The notes: a model not told the origin generated them from the sequence alone. A stretch of DNA of 64,000 bases from Primula veris (GCA_963682055.1 OY821741.1:22886711-22950710), one strand, 5' to 3'. Positions 40,401 through 48,426 are shown, counted from the first letter of the stretch. Translations and numbers: made by a program.

Positions 40401-42700
40401 GTTCATTAAGCAATAACTTTGATCGGTGTCGTTAGGCTTTTCAACGATAATATAATAAATAAAAGATAATAAATATTGGACACGTTGTTGATCTTTCTTA
40501 TTGCTCGATAATTGTGCTTGCTCGGTTTACAATTTCTTATTACACTTGTGCTCGGTTTAATAATCTAATATTGATCTTGGTCTTTATCTTTCTCTTCGGT
40601 GCTTGGTCTTTAATCTTGCTCGGTTTGCTTTCTAGTGAGATAAGCTCTGACAGATCTTTCTTTTATATCTTCTCTATCTAATTTTTCAGAGATTTTTCAG
40701 GTCTCTTTTCTAGTGAAGGTACTGGGCTATTTATAGGCACTTATGCCTCATAGGATGTTGACAAATGTCTCCATCTCATGCGTCATGAGATGGGCTTTTC
40801 CAATGTGGGCCTTCACTAATTGGGCTAAGATATTTATGGTATAATTGCCTGTCCCGAAGTGTGGAAAGCACTTTTATACCATGGGTCTTATTATTCAAGC
40901 ATTGGATACCCTCTAATAATGTTTGGGTCGATATATACCCGAATAGATATATTCGGGTCAAATTTTTGTGTTCTATCAGTCATTTTGTTATTTTGTTGTT
41001 TGACCCATCTCCTGTGACCATAGTTTATTTTATTCTAATTTACATGTGAGACTCAATAATCTTATTCAATAAGTGGTGATATGGGTCCCCTTTTCTTTCT
41101 GAGAAAGTATTTGTAAAATTTAATAATTTTTTATAAAATTGTCATCCAAATCGTGGACAGATGTACACATTCCTTGTTGTGAATTTTGAAATGGTAAGAA
41201 AATTCATGATTGCAATTCATCAATGGCATTCGGTCTTTGTCTCAAACCCGACATTTGTCTTTAACGCCACATCTGGTTGTTCCACTGTGACCTATGGTCT
41301 CGGGGTCCAACCTTAGCAGAGCAAATCTACCTGCAAGACTAAAGGTTGTCTACTTAACACCTGTTTTAGTTTTAAGAGCCTAATGAACTCTTTGCTTATA
41401 CTGATATTATATTCTATATATTTTCTGCATGTATAATCAAAATATTAGATTTTAGAAGATCATTATAATACATTTCGTTTCATTATTCGACCTACTTCAC
41501 ATTTGTGCATGCATAATTCATATTGCGCGCTTTGATCTGTCTTACTTTCTACCGGAAACTCACTTCTTTGCACATACTCTTTGACAGGAATTCTAGACTT
41601 TGGTCAACAGTATTGTGGCTATATCCTGGCATATATCAGGTGTGGAGACCTTCAAATAATTATTGTTCTTTTGAACTCCTTTAGTTAGTTAATAATTTAT
41701 AAAATTCGCGTTTTTGTCATAGTTTGTCAACTTATTCTGATCGCAAAAATGTATGGTTTTTCATTCCAGCGCAAGAGAACAAACCAACCACATGTTTATT
41801 TTTAAGCTAACATTGACTTGGGTTGGGTTTATTATCAAATAGATTTTGTGAGTTTAGGCTATTTATGTGGGAGTTTATTGGTTAGATTCTTATGACAAAT
41901 AAGAAAATATGGTTTTAACGAAATTGCTTGACCAAGGAGCACTTTGCTGTACTATTTGAAGTATTAAATCTCTAGAATTTGTTGTGTGTGATCGATGCTC
42001 TCAGTTTATATATAGTTGAAGACATGTCCAACGTACTTGTCACTTTGTAGCATTGTGTCTATTGTAGCTCCAGGACTTGGTTTTGTTGAGGCTTTCACTC
42101 AAGTGCCTGCATTTTGGTTTCTTTATGCTTAACATTAATAAGGACCTTATAGACTTTTCCATTTCTTTTTTCGTCTGTAGGTTCTTAAAAGGTAATCGAC
42201 TGACCTATTAAGAATTTGATAATTTGCATAAACCTGGTAACTAAGTGATTGAATTGGTCTAATAGACTTTGAAACCGAAATTGTTGTTAAACCACTTTAG
42301 CTACTATTGCTTTTTGCTGATATGCAAGAAGAAGCCACTTGAGGTGGTTTTGAGATTTGATATGAATAATCGACCTTTAGTATAAGAAATTCGTTAAGAA
42401 TATCAAGTTAATGAATTTTATGTAAACAACATTTACGGTAATCTCGTGATCAAATGGCACAATCTTTTCATTCTAATTTAAGACACTTGTGCTTGAAAAA
42501 TCATGTAGGATTCACTATAGCCAATGTTTCTTATTTTTGTTGTTACTAAGCTGCCATTTACGATAGACCTATCCTATGTAATATTTCTTGTCGGTAAACA
42601 GATTAAATTTGTTATTGATGATGTCTGGAGGATTGATCCTCAAAGAGAAACGGTTACGGTGGGCTCCATACAAAACAACATTCTCCGTGTTGATAGATGA
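16427..42700 (+). CDS. PTST2/PTST3/FLO6-like CBM48 protein, chloroplastic (12 exons)
   Basis: Exons 16427-16596, 19387-19506, 21029-21132, 21226-21423, 28139-28349, 28511-28601, 28670-28720, 28840-28893, 29381-29500, 29975-30102, 41588-41639 and 42602-42700 join in frame with GT-AG introns, giving 465 residues. The N terminus ([10 protein letters not shown], a run of nine Asn from an AAT repeat, Ser/Thr/Lys-rich) looks like a transit peptide. Next comes the family block [20 protein letters not shown] with [14 protein letters not shown], then an acidic linker and a coiled coil (exons 7-9). A C-terminal CBM48 has [29 protein letters not shown] and WRIDPQRE. These proteins bind glucan and start starch granules with SS4 in Arabidopsis and rice. 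The length is shorter than I recall for Arabidopsis members, so an in-phase exon may be missed. Introns 4 and 10 hold large transposons. Confidence 0.88.
16773..16912 (+). mobile_element. CACTA-type terminal remnant
   Basis: The sequence begins CACTACAAAAAATATG, the usual end of plant CACTA transposons, and is followed by subterminal repeats built on GTGAC/GCGAC. No opposite end (TTTTTGTAGTG) was found nearby, so it is a one-ended fragment in intron 1. Confidence 0.4.
17883..18225 (+). pseudogene. Ty3/gypsy RNase H fragment in intron 1
   Basis: The first frame reads [20 protein letters not shown] and [11 protein letters not shown]. After a frameshift near 18060 it continues [20 protein letters not shown] and [14 protein letters not shown]. 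This is the RNase H to connection region of a chromovirus-type gypsy pol, unrelated to the Tat elements here. No LTR was seen around it. Confidence 0.75.
18705..18756. repeat. 26-bp direct tandem duplication
   Basis: The unit AGCGGGTAGTTCAATACACT plus AAATTT occurs twice head to tail in intron 1. Confidence 0.9.
22085..24988 (-). pseudogene. copia pol remnant (integrase, RT, RNase H)
   Basis: From the right: GAG-pre-integrase ([16 protein letters not shown] at about 24970), integrase core ([15 protein letters not shown]) in 24515-24844, a long piece 24490-23282 including RT start ([33 protein letters not shown]), RT middle 23230-22973, RT end 22966-22529, and RNase H ([27 protein letters not shown]) down to about 22085. 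The RT catalytic motif reads YVDNM instead of YVDDM, which alone should abolish activity. The frame is broken at least at 24500, 23280, 22970 and between 22529 and 22333. Confidence 0.85.
25268..25291. repeat. GC-rich perfect hairpin after the TRIM PBS
   Basis: GGCGGGCGGC, four-base loop ACTT, GCCGCCCGCC: a 10-bp perfect stem in otherwise AT-rich sequence, 44 nt after the PBS. Its position resembles a leader packaging or dimerisation element, which is inference. Confidence 0.9.
25312..25800. repeat. about 15 copies of a GCAGC-TTAATT-GCTGC mini-hairpin in the TRIM
   Basis: Units such as GCAGCCTTAATTGCTGC recur roughly every 31 bp. Each pairs 5 bp around a 7-nt loop. Variants keep pairing: ACAGC with GCTGT, and GCGGC with GCTGC through a G-T pair. 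Confidence 0.85.
26486..26715. repeat. 115-bp tandem duplication in the copia protease
   Basis: 26486-26600 and 26601-26715 look identical. On the minus strand each encodes [13 protein letters not shown], the retropepsin active site, so the protease catalytic region is duplicated. 115 is not a multiple of 3, so the frame is shifted. Confidence 0.92.
26836..27680 (-). pseudogene. copia gag
   Basis: Two frames, 27680-27477 and 27480-26836, form one gag with a frameshift near 27480. It starts [13 protein letters not shown], has the copia gag pattern [16 protein letters not shown] and [19 protein letters not shown], and ends in a zinc knuckle [19 protein letters not shown]. The initiator is about 100 bp from the 5' LTR, as expected. 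Confidence 0.85.
31096..31671 (-). repeat. 3' LTR of element C
   Basis: 576 bp, TGATAAAGCAATAACTTTGA...TTCTATCA. Minus-strand TATA (CCTATAAATAGCCC) lies near 31420-31433. Near its right end is the palindrome CCCGAATA-GATA-TATTCGGG, shared in form with A and B. Confidence 0.92.
31904..32245 (+). CDS. antisense gene s2 of element C: small coiled-coil protein
   Basis: 113 residues, intact. It starts [20 protein letters not shown] and ends in a basic segment with [18 protein letters not shown]. It is homologous to s2 of copy B (46464-46802) with the same start and end motifs. The whole is charged and heptad-like. AATAAA follows at about 32310. Its paralog s1, present in B, is absent here: the flanking sequence jumps from the LTR side straight to the s2 leader. 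Function unknown. Confidence 0.65.
   Translation: MVSPHGSSGDNLPEYVAYLEEEVRKARIHKRRFAFLAKEALRAPELEEKLASLEGDYQMALVEKGWALARVKELEASRDRHKKSKRAYKLALKEFHARSKKRPDDVEAGSSAK
32694..32700 (+). promoter_or_regulatory. TATA box of s3 (C)
   Basis: TATAAAT 84 bp before the ATG at 32784. Copy B has the same box 85-92 bp before its s3. Confidence 0.5.
32784..33075 (+). pseudogene. antisense gene s3 of element C, frameshifted
   Basis: The first frame reads [20 protein letters not shown] and aligns with copy B s3. Near 32892 two bases appear to be missing, after which the second frame continues [19 protein letters not shown] to the stop at 33075 (ends SHRYRPTSP, as in B). The product would be about 97 residues of coiled coil if intact. 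Confidence 0.7.
33173..33262. repeat. tandem repeat behind s3 (C)
   Basis: About three copies of a 35-bp unit built on TCTGATGTAATCGATTTCC and TTTGGATGTTTTGTCC. Copy B has a different short tandem repeat at the same place (47936-48065), also built on GGATGTAAT. Confidence 0.75.
33505..33512 (+). promoter_or_regulatory. TATA box of s4 (C)
   Basis: TATAAATA about 107 bp before the s4 ATG at 33612. The equivalent in B is TATAAGTA at 48323. Confidence 0.5.
33612..34071 (+). pseudogene. antisense gene s4 of element C, broken
   Basis: It starts [20 protein letters not shown], like s4 of B ([20 protein letters not shown]). A small out-of-frame deletion near 33730 causes a stop at 33734. The rest continues in another frame ([11 protein letters not shown]) with a further TGA near 33953, and the end [14 protein letters not shown] matches B. 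Intact length in B is 159 residues. Confidence 0.75.
34279..34286 (+). promoter_or_regulatory. TATA box of s5 (C)
   Basis: TATAAATG in the context TATAAATGCTCC, 96 bp before the s5 ATG. The same context is at 49050 in copy B. Confidence 0.55.
34375..34728 (+). CDS. antisense gene s5 of element C: small coiled-coil protein
   Basis: 117 residues from ATG 34375, intact. It begins [12 protein letters not shown], then an acidic Pro-rich segment, then a coiled coil ([34 protein letters not shown]). It is homologous along its whole length to s5 of copy B (49141-49503). It has a TATA box and an AATAAA near 34990. The N-terminal basic Ser/Thr stretch could be a localisation signal, but this is unproven. 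Function unknown. Confidence 0.7.
   Translation: MAPITRSASKMRVLEEEPLFTLPPRFEDLTPLELKEREVAWLKVKLKCSETECRRFKQYWNEEVATRYEAEQKCKSQSHALQQVEIGIYHLIREKERLEELLAKRDADEGGSSRVQK
35597..38050 (+). pseudogene. antisense gene 1 of element C (Transposase_28-like), 4 exons, two lesions
   Basis: The intron-exon plan equals A and B: 35597-35602 (Met-Ala), 35901-36811, 36880-37377 and 37445-38050, all phase 0. Exon 2 has the same domain ([38 protein letters not shown]). One base is missing near 36690, which ends the frame at 36755 although the exon stays open in the next frame. A TAG stands at 37255-37257 where A and B have CAA. Exon 4 is a coiled coil. All splice sites are intact and lie in the same orientation as the surrounding host gene. 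Confidence 0.85.
38238..38836 (+). pseudogene. antisense gene 2 of element C, frameshifted
   Basis: It starts [20 protein letters not shown] after a 3' splice site (TTGGTAG at 38230) and contains the family core [20 protein letters not shown]. Near 38540 the frame shifts. The downstream part ([20 protein letters not shown] to ASVEDLSD) is intact in another frame to the stop at 38836. Confidence 0.75.
38880..38887 (+). promoter_or_regulatory. TATA-like box before gene 3 (C)
   Basis: TATAAAAG preceded by GTAGCTTG, as in copy A at 3510. The spacing to gene 3 is about 105 bp. Confidence 0.5.
38986..39621 (+). pseudogene. antisense gene 3 of element C, start codon lost
   Basis: The frame is open for 212 codons and aligns throughout with A and B ([48 protein letters not shown]). 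The position of their ATG is TTG here. Either it is dead, starts at an internal Met around residue 43, or receives an upstream exon through the splice site at 38973 (TTTTTGTAG), which keeps the frame open before the TTG. I favour decay. Confidence 0.65.
39849..40405. repeat. tandem hairpin array of element C (about 14 units)
   Basis: Ten units of CCTCCGGTTCGTTGGAGG and four of the CCTTCTGTTCGTCGAAGG type, spaced by ACTTGTTCTTATACATG or ACTTGTTCGGGACTTAA. The stems CCTCC/GGAGG and CCTTC/GAAGG differ by a compensating pair. The array lies at the same site as the unrelated array of A and B and runs into the right LTR. Confidence 0.92.
40406..40978 (-). repeat. 5' LTR of element C, inner edge truncated
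   Basis: It aligns with 31096-31671 from AAGCAATAACTTTGATCGG onward, but the inner terminal TGATA is replaced by sequence abutting the hairpin array. The outer end TTCTATCA and target duplication are intact. Differences from the partner LTR are few. Confidence 0.9.
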
Positions 42701-45029
42701 TGCAGTGGTTTTGTTATGATGACAATTATTCAAGTGAATTAGACCAAGGTAATTGGTTTGCTTTCATTTTAAATTACATTCTTAACTAATGCCTTTATAT
42801 TCTATCTATGCTTAATTGCTGTTCTAATAAATAAAAAACCATCTCAATTTTTCTAACAATTTCTGCAATTGCTCTCGAGGTCATGTCTGGCACTACATAT
42901 CTGCTATTAGATGGTTCAAATTTTGTGAACTCTTCGTTTCTTATTCTTCCTTGTCAAAAGGTCCACTACAGTTTTATATTTTTTTACGAGTTTCAGATTT
43001 ATTAGGATCGAAAAGCTGTGGGATCAGAAAAATAGTAGAATCAAACTCATCCTTATATCCAACAATTAAGGAGAAGTCATGTTACATTTCTCTATAAGAA
43101 ATAATAGTGTCTTATTAGCATAGAGTAAATTGTTTGTCATATGCTTCTCCATGCTGAGAATTTGAATATTTTTGTCATTCCGCTCAACATATTTTTGTGC
43201 CTTTCAATTTATGGGTATTTTTAATATCTTCCTAGTTCTTTATGTGATGACTTTGTAATGGACTCCTACTGAGGAGATAACTAGAAGTTTTGCTTACCTA
43301 GCTTTGTCATCCTTTGTCAACTCGCAGGATGACAAAGATTTGTTAGTGGGCTTCAATAAACTGCTCTTTGGTAGAAAACGGCTATTGGACCACGAGACTT
43401 CAAATGGAAAAATTGAGGACGCTGTTGCATTATGTCACCATGTCTTTGCGAGTTTGTGATGTCACAAATTGAGAATCTTGTTTGATTTTCTTTCAAAAAC
43501 TAAATTCGATACATGGTGCTTCTTTTTACTCTGTGCATATGCGTTTAGTGTTAAGTACATTGTAATAGCTGATAGCCTCGGGATTGAACCCGCCCTCTAT
43601 TATAGAGGTGCAGGTCCCGTCTTGTAGTCTTATGGGTGTGATAGCCTTTGATCCTTTTTAATAACTTTTTAATTTAAAAAAGTTAAGCTGATATTGTTTA
43701 TTATGTCCTTGACACATATTTAATCCCAAGCTATTCTGCTCTTTCAGTATGACCATTTATCATTATCTATTTTGGGGTTAATTGGGTTTTTATACCCTCT
43801 ATTATTGTGTTTTTCTTGACTAATACATTCCATTGTCAAGATTTTCAATTAATACTCTGGATTCATGTTTTATTAAAATTTTGAGCTTTTGCATCCAAAA
43901 AACATCCGTGTCATGTTAGTTTTCCATCTAAGTGTTGGTTTTCCATAAGAATTGGATTGTAAAGTTGTAAAAATAAAATAAAGTTGCATAGAATGTACAA
44001 AATAGGAAAATTAATAATAGAAAGTAGTAAACAAGAAAAACGCAACAATACAGGTTGCGAAAACCCAATTAACTTGAATTTTCAATTTTGAGATCTACAA
44101 TTAATTCTGCGCCTTTAAGTTATACCACTGTAGTCAATGTAGGTATTATGTTGTTACACTTACACTTTTGCTCTTACTTTCTGCCTAATACTATATAGGA
44201 ATAACCTTCATGTAATTATAAAAAATATCGGTTTCAACTCGGGCCAGTTATAAATAAGAATAAGCTCTCTATTGTCTTATTTTGTAAATTTTTGAGGTCC
44301 CACTAGTAATATATTCACCTCTTTATAGTAATAAATTGACATTTCATATTAAAAATATCTATTATATATTGTTACATTAAATTTAAGATGATTTAAAATA
44401 ATTATGTTAAGTTATTTGTGATGATAATTTAATGTTTTCGTTACTTCCAATAGCTTGAACACATAAACACATATTGCAACTCAATATGATATTGACAATC
44501 ATGGTTAAACACATCTTGTTTGTATAATATCATCTTTCGGATCCATTTTCATGGTTCTTATATACATATATATGTTTTTTTTTTTCTAAAAACCTTAAAA
44601 CTAAAATTTTGTACATTTAACGTTTTGTTTATATTAATGTAGTATATATATCTTATATTATGTTTATAAATTTATTTTAAAAAAAATATATATCTTTTAA
44701 ATATAACATCCATTTAAAAATAACCTCAGTAATAATTTCCCGTGGTCTCACAATGACTCTATAGATGTTTTACTGTATCAATTTTATTCGCTGCCGTATC
44801 AATTACAGTTTTTCAAAGATTGAAGAAGATCCGGTTGCTATTTTAGGTTTAGGCCAAATATGGAGTGTTTACACCCCTGGTGAGCTGGGTTTCTAAGGCA
44901 AACTCGCCCCAACGGTTTTGGATTGTTAATACTCATTCATTTGTTTTATATTTCTATTTTATTTTATTAATCATACCAGCTGATGTCTAATGATTTATTT
45001 TACTCACGAGTTAATTAGTAAAAGCTATG
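42701..45029. other. 3' flank of the CBM48 gene and intergenic DNA
   Basis: A polyadenylation signal candidate (AATAAATAAAAAA) lies near 42826, about 125 bp after the stop. The remainder is AT-rich with no frame above 60 codons that looks real and no recognised repeat ends. It stops at the copy B target duplication (45025-45029). Confidence 0.55.
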
Positions 45030-45599
45030 TGATAAAGCCATAACTTTGGTCGGTCGCGTTAGGCTTTTCAACAATGATATAATAGTAAATCAACCGTGAA
45101 TAATGGACACTTCCTGATCTTTATTATTGCTCGGATTATTATCCTTGTTCGAACTATTACACTTGCTCGGATTAGTATTTCGGTTTTACAATTGTGCTCG
45201 ATATGACTATTTAATCTCTCGTCTTGATCTTTCTCCCCTTTTATTCGGTGCTCGGCTTTGTCTTTTCTCGGTTTATTTCTCGAAGTGGTATGCGTTGGTT
45301 AGTTTCTCTCTTTTCTCAACTTCTCTCTATATTTTTTGGATAGATTTTCTGGTCCTTTTCTAGGAGGGGTAGTTGGCTATTTATAGGCAACTATGCCTTC
45401 TAGGATGTTGACAAATGTCTTCATCCCAGGGGTTTTTCAGACATGGGTCCCCATTGGATTGGGCTTGGGCTTTTGATAGTAACATCTCAATTCCTATAAA
45501 AAGTATGAGACGACCCATTTAAGCGTTGGATACCCATTTATAAAGTGGGTTGATTATTACCCGAATAGAATATTCGGGTCTAATTTTTATGTTCTATCA
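45030..45599 (-). repeat. 3' LTR of copy B
   Basis: 570 bp with TG/CA ends. Two consecutive palindromes lie near its outer U3 edge: CCCA-TTTATAAAG-TGGG and CCCGAATA-GAA-TATTCGGG (45560-45578). A minus-strand TATA (CCTATAAATAGCC) lies at about 45378-45390. Confidence 0.95.
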
Positions 45600-45781
45600 A
45601 GTGCTCCCTGACTTCCTCGGCGTGGTTTCCATGTCGGGGGAGTCATGTTCGGTTTGTCGAGAACGTTACTTCGGTCTTGTCCTTCCCAATGCTTCATCGA
45701 GAAACGCAATAGACTCATGACGGTTCCCGGGGGGCACATTTAATGTTTCCTATCCTAATATCTTTTTTCGAGGAAAACTCC

Positions 45782-45789
45782 TATAAAGG
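45782..45789 (+). promoter_or_regulatory. TATA box of s1 (B)
   Basis: TATAAAGG 60 bp before the s1 ATG, directly inside the 3' LTR and on the opposite strand to the LTR promoter. Confidence 0.55.
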
Positions 45790-45841
45790 GGTGTGCTCCC
45801 TCCATAATTAGGCATTTTACTACTAATTTGCTCGTGACATA

Positions 45842-46162
45842 ATGGCTTCTTCAGGTTCTACTGGTGAGAGCTCCTTTAATTATATTTCATATTTAGAAAT
45901 GGAAATCAAGAAATCTCGTACCGCGAATAAGAAACTCGTGGCCAAGGTTTCAGACTACAAAAAAAGGCTGTCTGACATGGATTCTGATCATCATGTGACG
46001 ATGGCCGATCGGGATTGGGCTTACGAGCATATAAAGAAGCTCGAGGCTAATCTGGCCAAGCAGAAGGCAGCAAAAAGGGCCTATAAGCTTGCCTTCAAGG
46101 AGTTGCATGCTCGGTCTAAACCGAGTTCGGATGACGATGAAGAAGGCTCTTCCTCGAAATAA
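45842..46162 (+). CDS. antisense gene s1 of copy B: small coiled-coil protein
   Basis: 106 residues from ATG 45842. The N terminus is Ser/Gly-rich (MASSGSTGESS), followed by a basic coiled coil and a conserved end AAKRAYKLAFKELHARSK plus an acidic Ser tail (DDDEEGSSSK). The end is clearly related to s2 ([17 protein letters not shown]), so s1 and s2 look like a tandem duplication. AATAAA follows at about 46241. Element C has no s1. Function unknown. Confidence 0.7.
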   Translation: MASSGSTGESSFNYISYLEMEIKKSRTANKKLVAKVSDYKKRLSDMDSDHHVTMADRDWAYEHIKKLEANLAKQKAAKRAYKLAFKELHARSKPSSDDDEEGSSSK

Positions 46163-46408
46163 TTAGTCTTTTGTAATTTCTGTCGTAATTTCTCTTGAAT
46201 GGGGAGTCTTCTCCTCAGTTGTAATCGAAGTTTTTGAAATTAATAAAATATTTCCCTTTCCTTGTTCTTGTCTGTTTATCTTCTTGATGTCTTTTTGGAT
46301 GACTTTAATTGGATTTGGAACTGTGGTTAATTTGCCGTAAATGCTCTTGGGAAGTTCACGAGATTGTATTTCTTCGAGATGACCTTTGATCTACTCCTTG
46401 TTTCTTCC

Positions 46409-46416
46409 TATAAAAG
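46409..46416 (+). promoter_or_regulatory. TATA box of s2 (B)
   Basis: TATAAAAG 55 bp before the s2 ATG at 46464. Confidence 0.6.
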
Positions 46417-46463
46417 GGCTGTTCCAGTATTCTTTATGTAATTCATTCTTTATTAACGACCAA

Positions 46464-46802
46464 ATGGCTTTTCCTCTTGAAAACTATGGTGACAACCTTC
46501 CTGAATACGTTGCTCGTCTTGAAGAGGAAGTTCAGAAGGTGCGTTATCTCGAGAAGAGGGTTGCCAGGTTGTCGGTGGAAGCTCGTCGGGCCGCCGAACT
46601 AGACGAGCGATTGGATGCCCTGGAGAAGGAGCACCAGAGGTCTTTGCTCGACAGTATTCGCGCTCGTGCTCGGATCAAAGAGCTCGAGGCCTCCAGAGAT
46701 AGGCAACTTGCTTCCAAGAGGGCTTACAAACTGGCCCTTAAGGAAGTGTATGCTCGGTCGAAAAGGAAGCCAAATGACGAAGCGGGCCCTTCTACGAAAT
46801 GA
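46464..46802 (+). CDS. antisense gene s2 of copy B: small coiled-coil protein
   Basis: 112 residues. It begins [20 protein letters not shown] and then has a continuous Arg/Glu-rich coiled coil ([34 protein letters not shown]). It ends [18 protein letters not shown] with a Ser/Thr tail. The ATG at 46464 is chosen over 46386 because it follows the TATA box at a normal distance and matches element C s2. AATAAA lies near 46869. Paralog of s1. Function unknown. Confidence 0.72.
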   Translation: MAFPLENYGDNLPEYVARLEEEVQKVRYLEKRVARLSVEARRAAELDERLDALEKEHQRSLLDSIRARARIKELEASRDRQLASKRAYKLALKEVYARSKRKPNDEAGPSTK

Positions 46803-47353
46803 TTTTATCGTTTTTTTTTTATTGTATTTCCTTTTATTGCTTCTTCTGTAACGAAGTATCAATTAATCAATAAAGACTTCTTTCTCTTGTTTATATCTGA
46901 ATTACTTTCCCAATGCAACTTCTTATGACTGCGCACGCTTGTGGCCTCATCAATGCTTTTTCTTGGGCCTAGCGTTTGACCTCATCCATTGGACCTTCTT
47001 ACTCTTTATATCTGGGGACCAATAGGATTTCTTGAGCCTTGTGCATAAAAATCTTATTCACCAGAGTTTTCTTGATCTCTGTGTAAAAGATCTTAGATAT
47101 TTATTTGAACCTAATGCCTTTCCCTAGAAATGACGCGTGTTTCAATGCCATTATTACTTGCCCTCTTTAAATATTGGTAAGAATCCAAGCGTTTTGTGAA
47201 CAAGAGTGGCTTTTAATTACTCACGCTTTTTTAGAACCTTTGGGGAATCCAAACGTACTTTCTTGAACAGACACATCTTTTAATTGCCATCGCTTCTTAG
47301 TACCCATTGGCGAACGGTTGCGACTCTCAATACCAGCCCTCATCTAATTGATC

Positions 47354-47361
47354 TATAAATA
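47354..47361 (+). promoter_or_regulatory. TATA box of s3 (B)
   Basis: TATAAATA, 85 bp from its last base to the s3 ATG. Confidence 0.5.
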
Positions 47362-47445
47362 CCTGCTTACAGCATGGTTACATCCACAATTATCATCATA
47401 TTATTTTCCCCCATATATAGACTCTCATCTTATAATTTCCCTAAG

Positions 47446-47739
47446 ATGTCTGGTCCTTTCACCCCATCAACATTAGCTTTGCAAGTCGAGGCTTTTGAAG
47501 CCTCTTATAGCCATGTACAAAGGCTGTTGAGGGATGCCGAGGAGGAACTGAAGGTGATGCGTTATCACCATACCGAGATGGTTCGGGAATTAACTTGGCT
47601 AAGATCCGAACTGGCTTATAGCCGACGTGCTCGTCAGGCTCTAGTCGAAGAGAATGAGATGCTAAGGGGGAACCCGACACTGAGGGACAGGGATGTCTCT
47701 GCCGGGCCCTCTCATCGATACCGATCGACTTCCCCCTAA
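47446..47739 (+). CDS. antisense gene s3 of copy B: small coiled-coil protein
   Basis: 97 residues from ATG 47446, matching element C. It starts MSGPFTPSTLALQVEAFEAS, has a coiled coil ([31 protein letters not shown]) and ends GPSHRYRSTSP. An upstream in-frame ATG at 47374 lies only 13 bp after the TATA box, so 47446 is preferred. Function unknown. Confidence 0.7.
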   Translation: MSGPFTPSTLALQVEAFEASYSHVQRLLRDAEEELKVMRYHHTEMVRELTWLRSELAYSRRARQALVEENEMLRGNPTLRDRDVSAGPSHRYRSTSP

Positions 47740-47935
47740 CCTTCCCCCTTCTTTTTTTATCTCTCTCTGCTTTTCCCCATCTTTTCCCATCTCCTACTTT
47801 TTCTTTTTTCTTCTTGCTTTTCCTTTCTCTTTCTTCTTACTTTTTCTTTTTGGCGTCTCCTGCTCACTTGGTCAGCTTATATAGTTGATCCTTTGCCTGA
47901 TCTTCTGTACTAGCTCTTCTTGGAAGTAATAGATC

Positions 47936-48065
47936 TTCTTTTCGGATGTAATAGATTTTCTTTTCGGATGTAATAGATTTTCTTTTCGGATGTAATAGAC
48001 TTTCTTTTTCGGATGTAATAGACTTTCTTTTCGGATGTAATAAATTTCTTTTCGGATGTAATAAA
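47936..48065. repeat. about seven copies of a 20-bp repeat behind s3 (B)
   Basis: The unit CTTTTCGGATGTAATAGATT recurs with minor changes. Element C has a related but distinct repeat at 33173-33262. Confidence 0.9.
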
Positions 48066-48247
48066 CAATGATATATCCCATCTTTATTAATGAAAAGTAT
48101 TTTTGCCCCTTTATTTTTGCACTTCTTTTTATATTGCACCTGTGGTTTGTTGTTTGTCGGGAAGTTAGATCTTTGTATATCTCGTCTTTATTTCCTTCTG
48201 TACTATTGTATCAGATGTCAGTAGATGTCCCCATCACTGTCGAATAT

Positions 48248-48312
48248 AGGTGCATGCTCCCTAGTAGGTCAGGAATATGCATGCTCCCTAGTATGTCAGG
48301 AATATGCATGCT
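48248..48312. repeat. short tandem repeat before s4 (B)
   Basis: Two to three copies of GTCAGGAATATGCATGCT, with GCATGC palindromes, lie just before the s4 TATA box. Confidence 0.8.
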
Positions 48313-48322
48313 ATCTCCGTTC

Positions 48323-48330
48323 TATAAGTA
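48323..48330 (+). promoter_or_regulatory. TATA box of s4 (B)
   Basis: TATAAGTA about 97 bp before the s4 ATG; element C has TATAAATA here. Confidence 0.45.
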
Positions 48331-48426
48331 CTTCTCTTTTCTTTGGTAGTTTATCATCTCATTTTTCTTTTTGCTTTCCTCTCCCTCAGCCCTTTATTTT
48401 CTTCCGTACTATAACAATTTCCCAGA

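Larger units (their letters stand above)
31096..40978 (-). mobile_element. element C: Tat-related retrotransposon lacking gag-pol, in intron 10
   Basis: Flanked by an exact GTCAT duplication (31091-31095 and 40979-40983). LTRs are 31096-31671 and about 40406-40978. Between them only the plus-strand gene cluster (31904-39621) and a hairpin array remain. The array runs directly into the right LTR, whose first bases read CATTAAG rather than TGATAAAG, and no PBS is left. Gag, pol and PBS were therefore removed by one deletion, probably after insertion because a copy without PBS cannot be reverse transcribed. It is clearly diverged from A and B in LTR and genes, so it is a second family. Confidence 0.9.

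Noticed and set aside
39834..40416. Long frames on both strands over the element C hairpin array
   Set aside because: They are products of a tandem repeat whose unit avoids stops. Repeated [12 protein letters not shown] peptides have no gene features.
43574..43604. tRNA-like B box (GGTTCAATCCC on the minus strand)
   Set aside because: No A box, acceptor pairing or anticodon stem could be folded around it. It may be a SINE or tRNA relic but is not supported.
45030..45599. Solo LTR
   Set aside because: The partner LTR at 60994-61563 and the shared CTATG duplication show it is one end of a full element.
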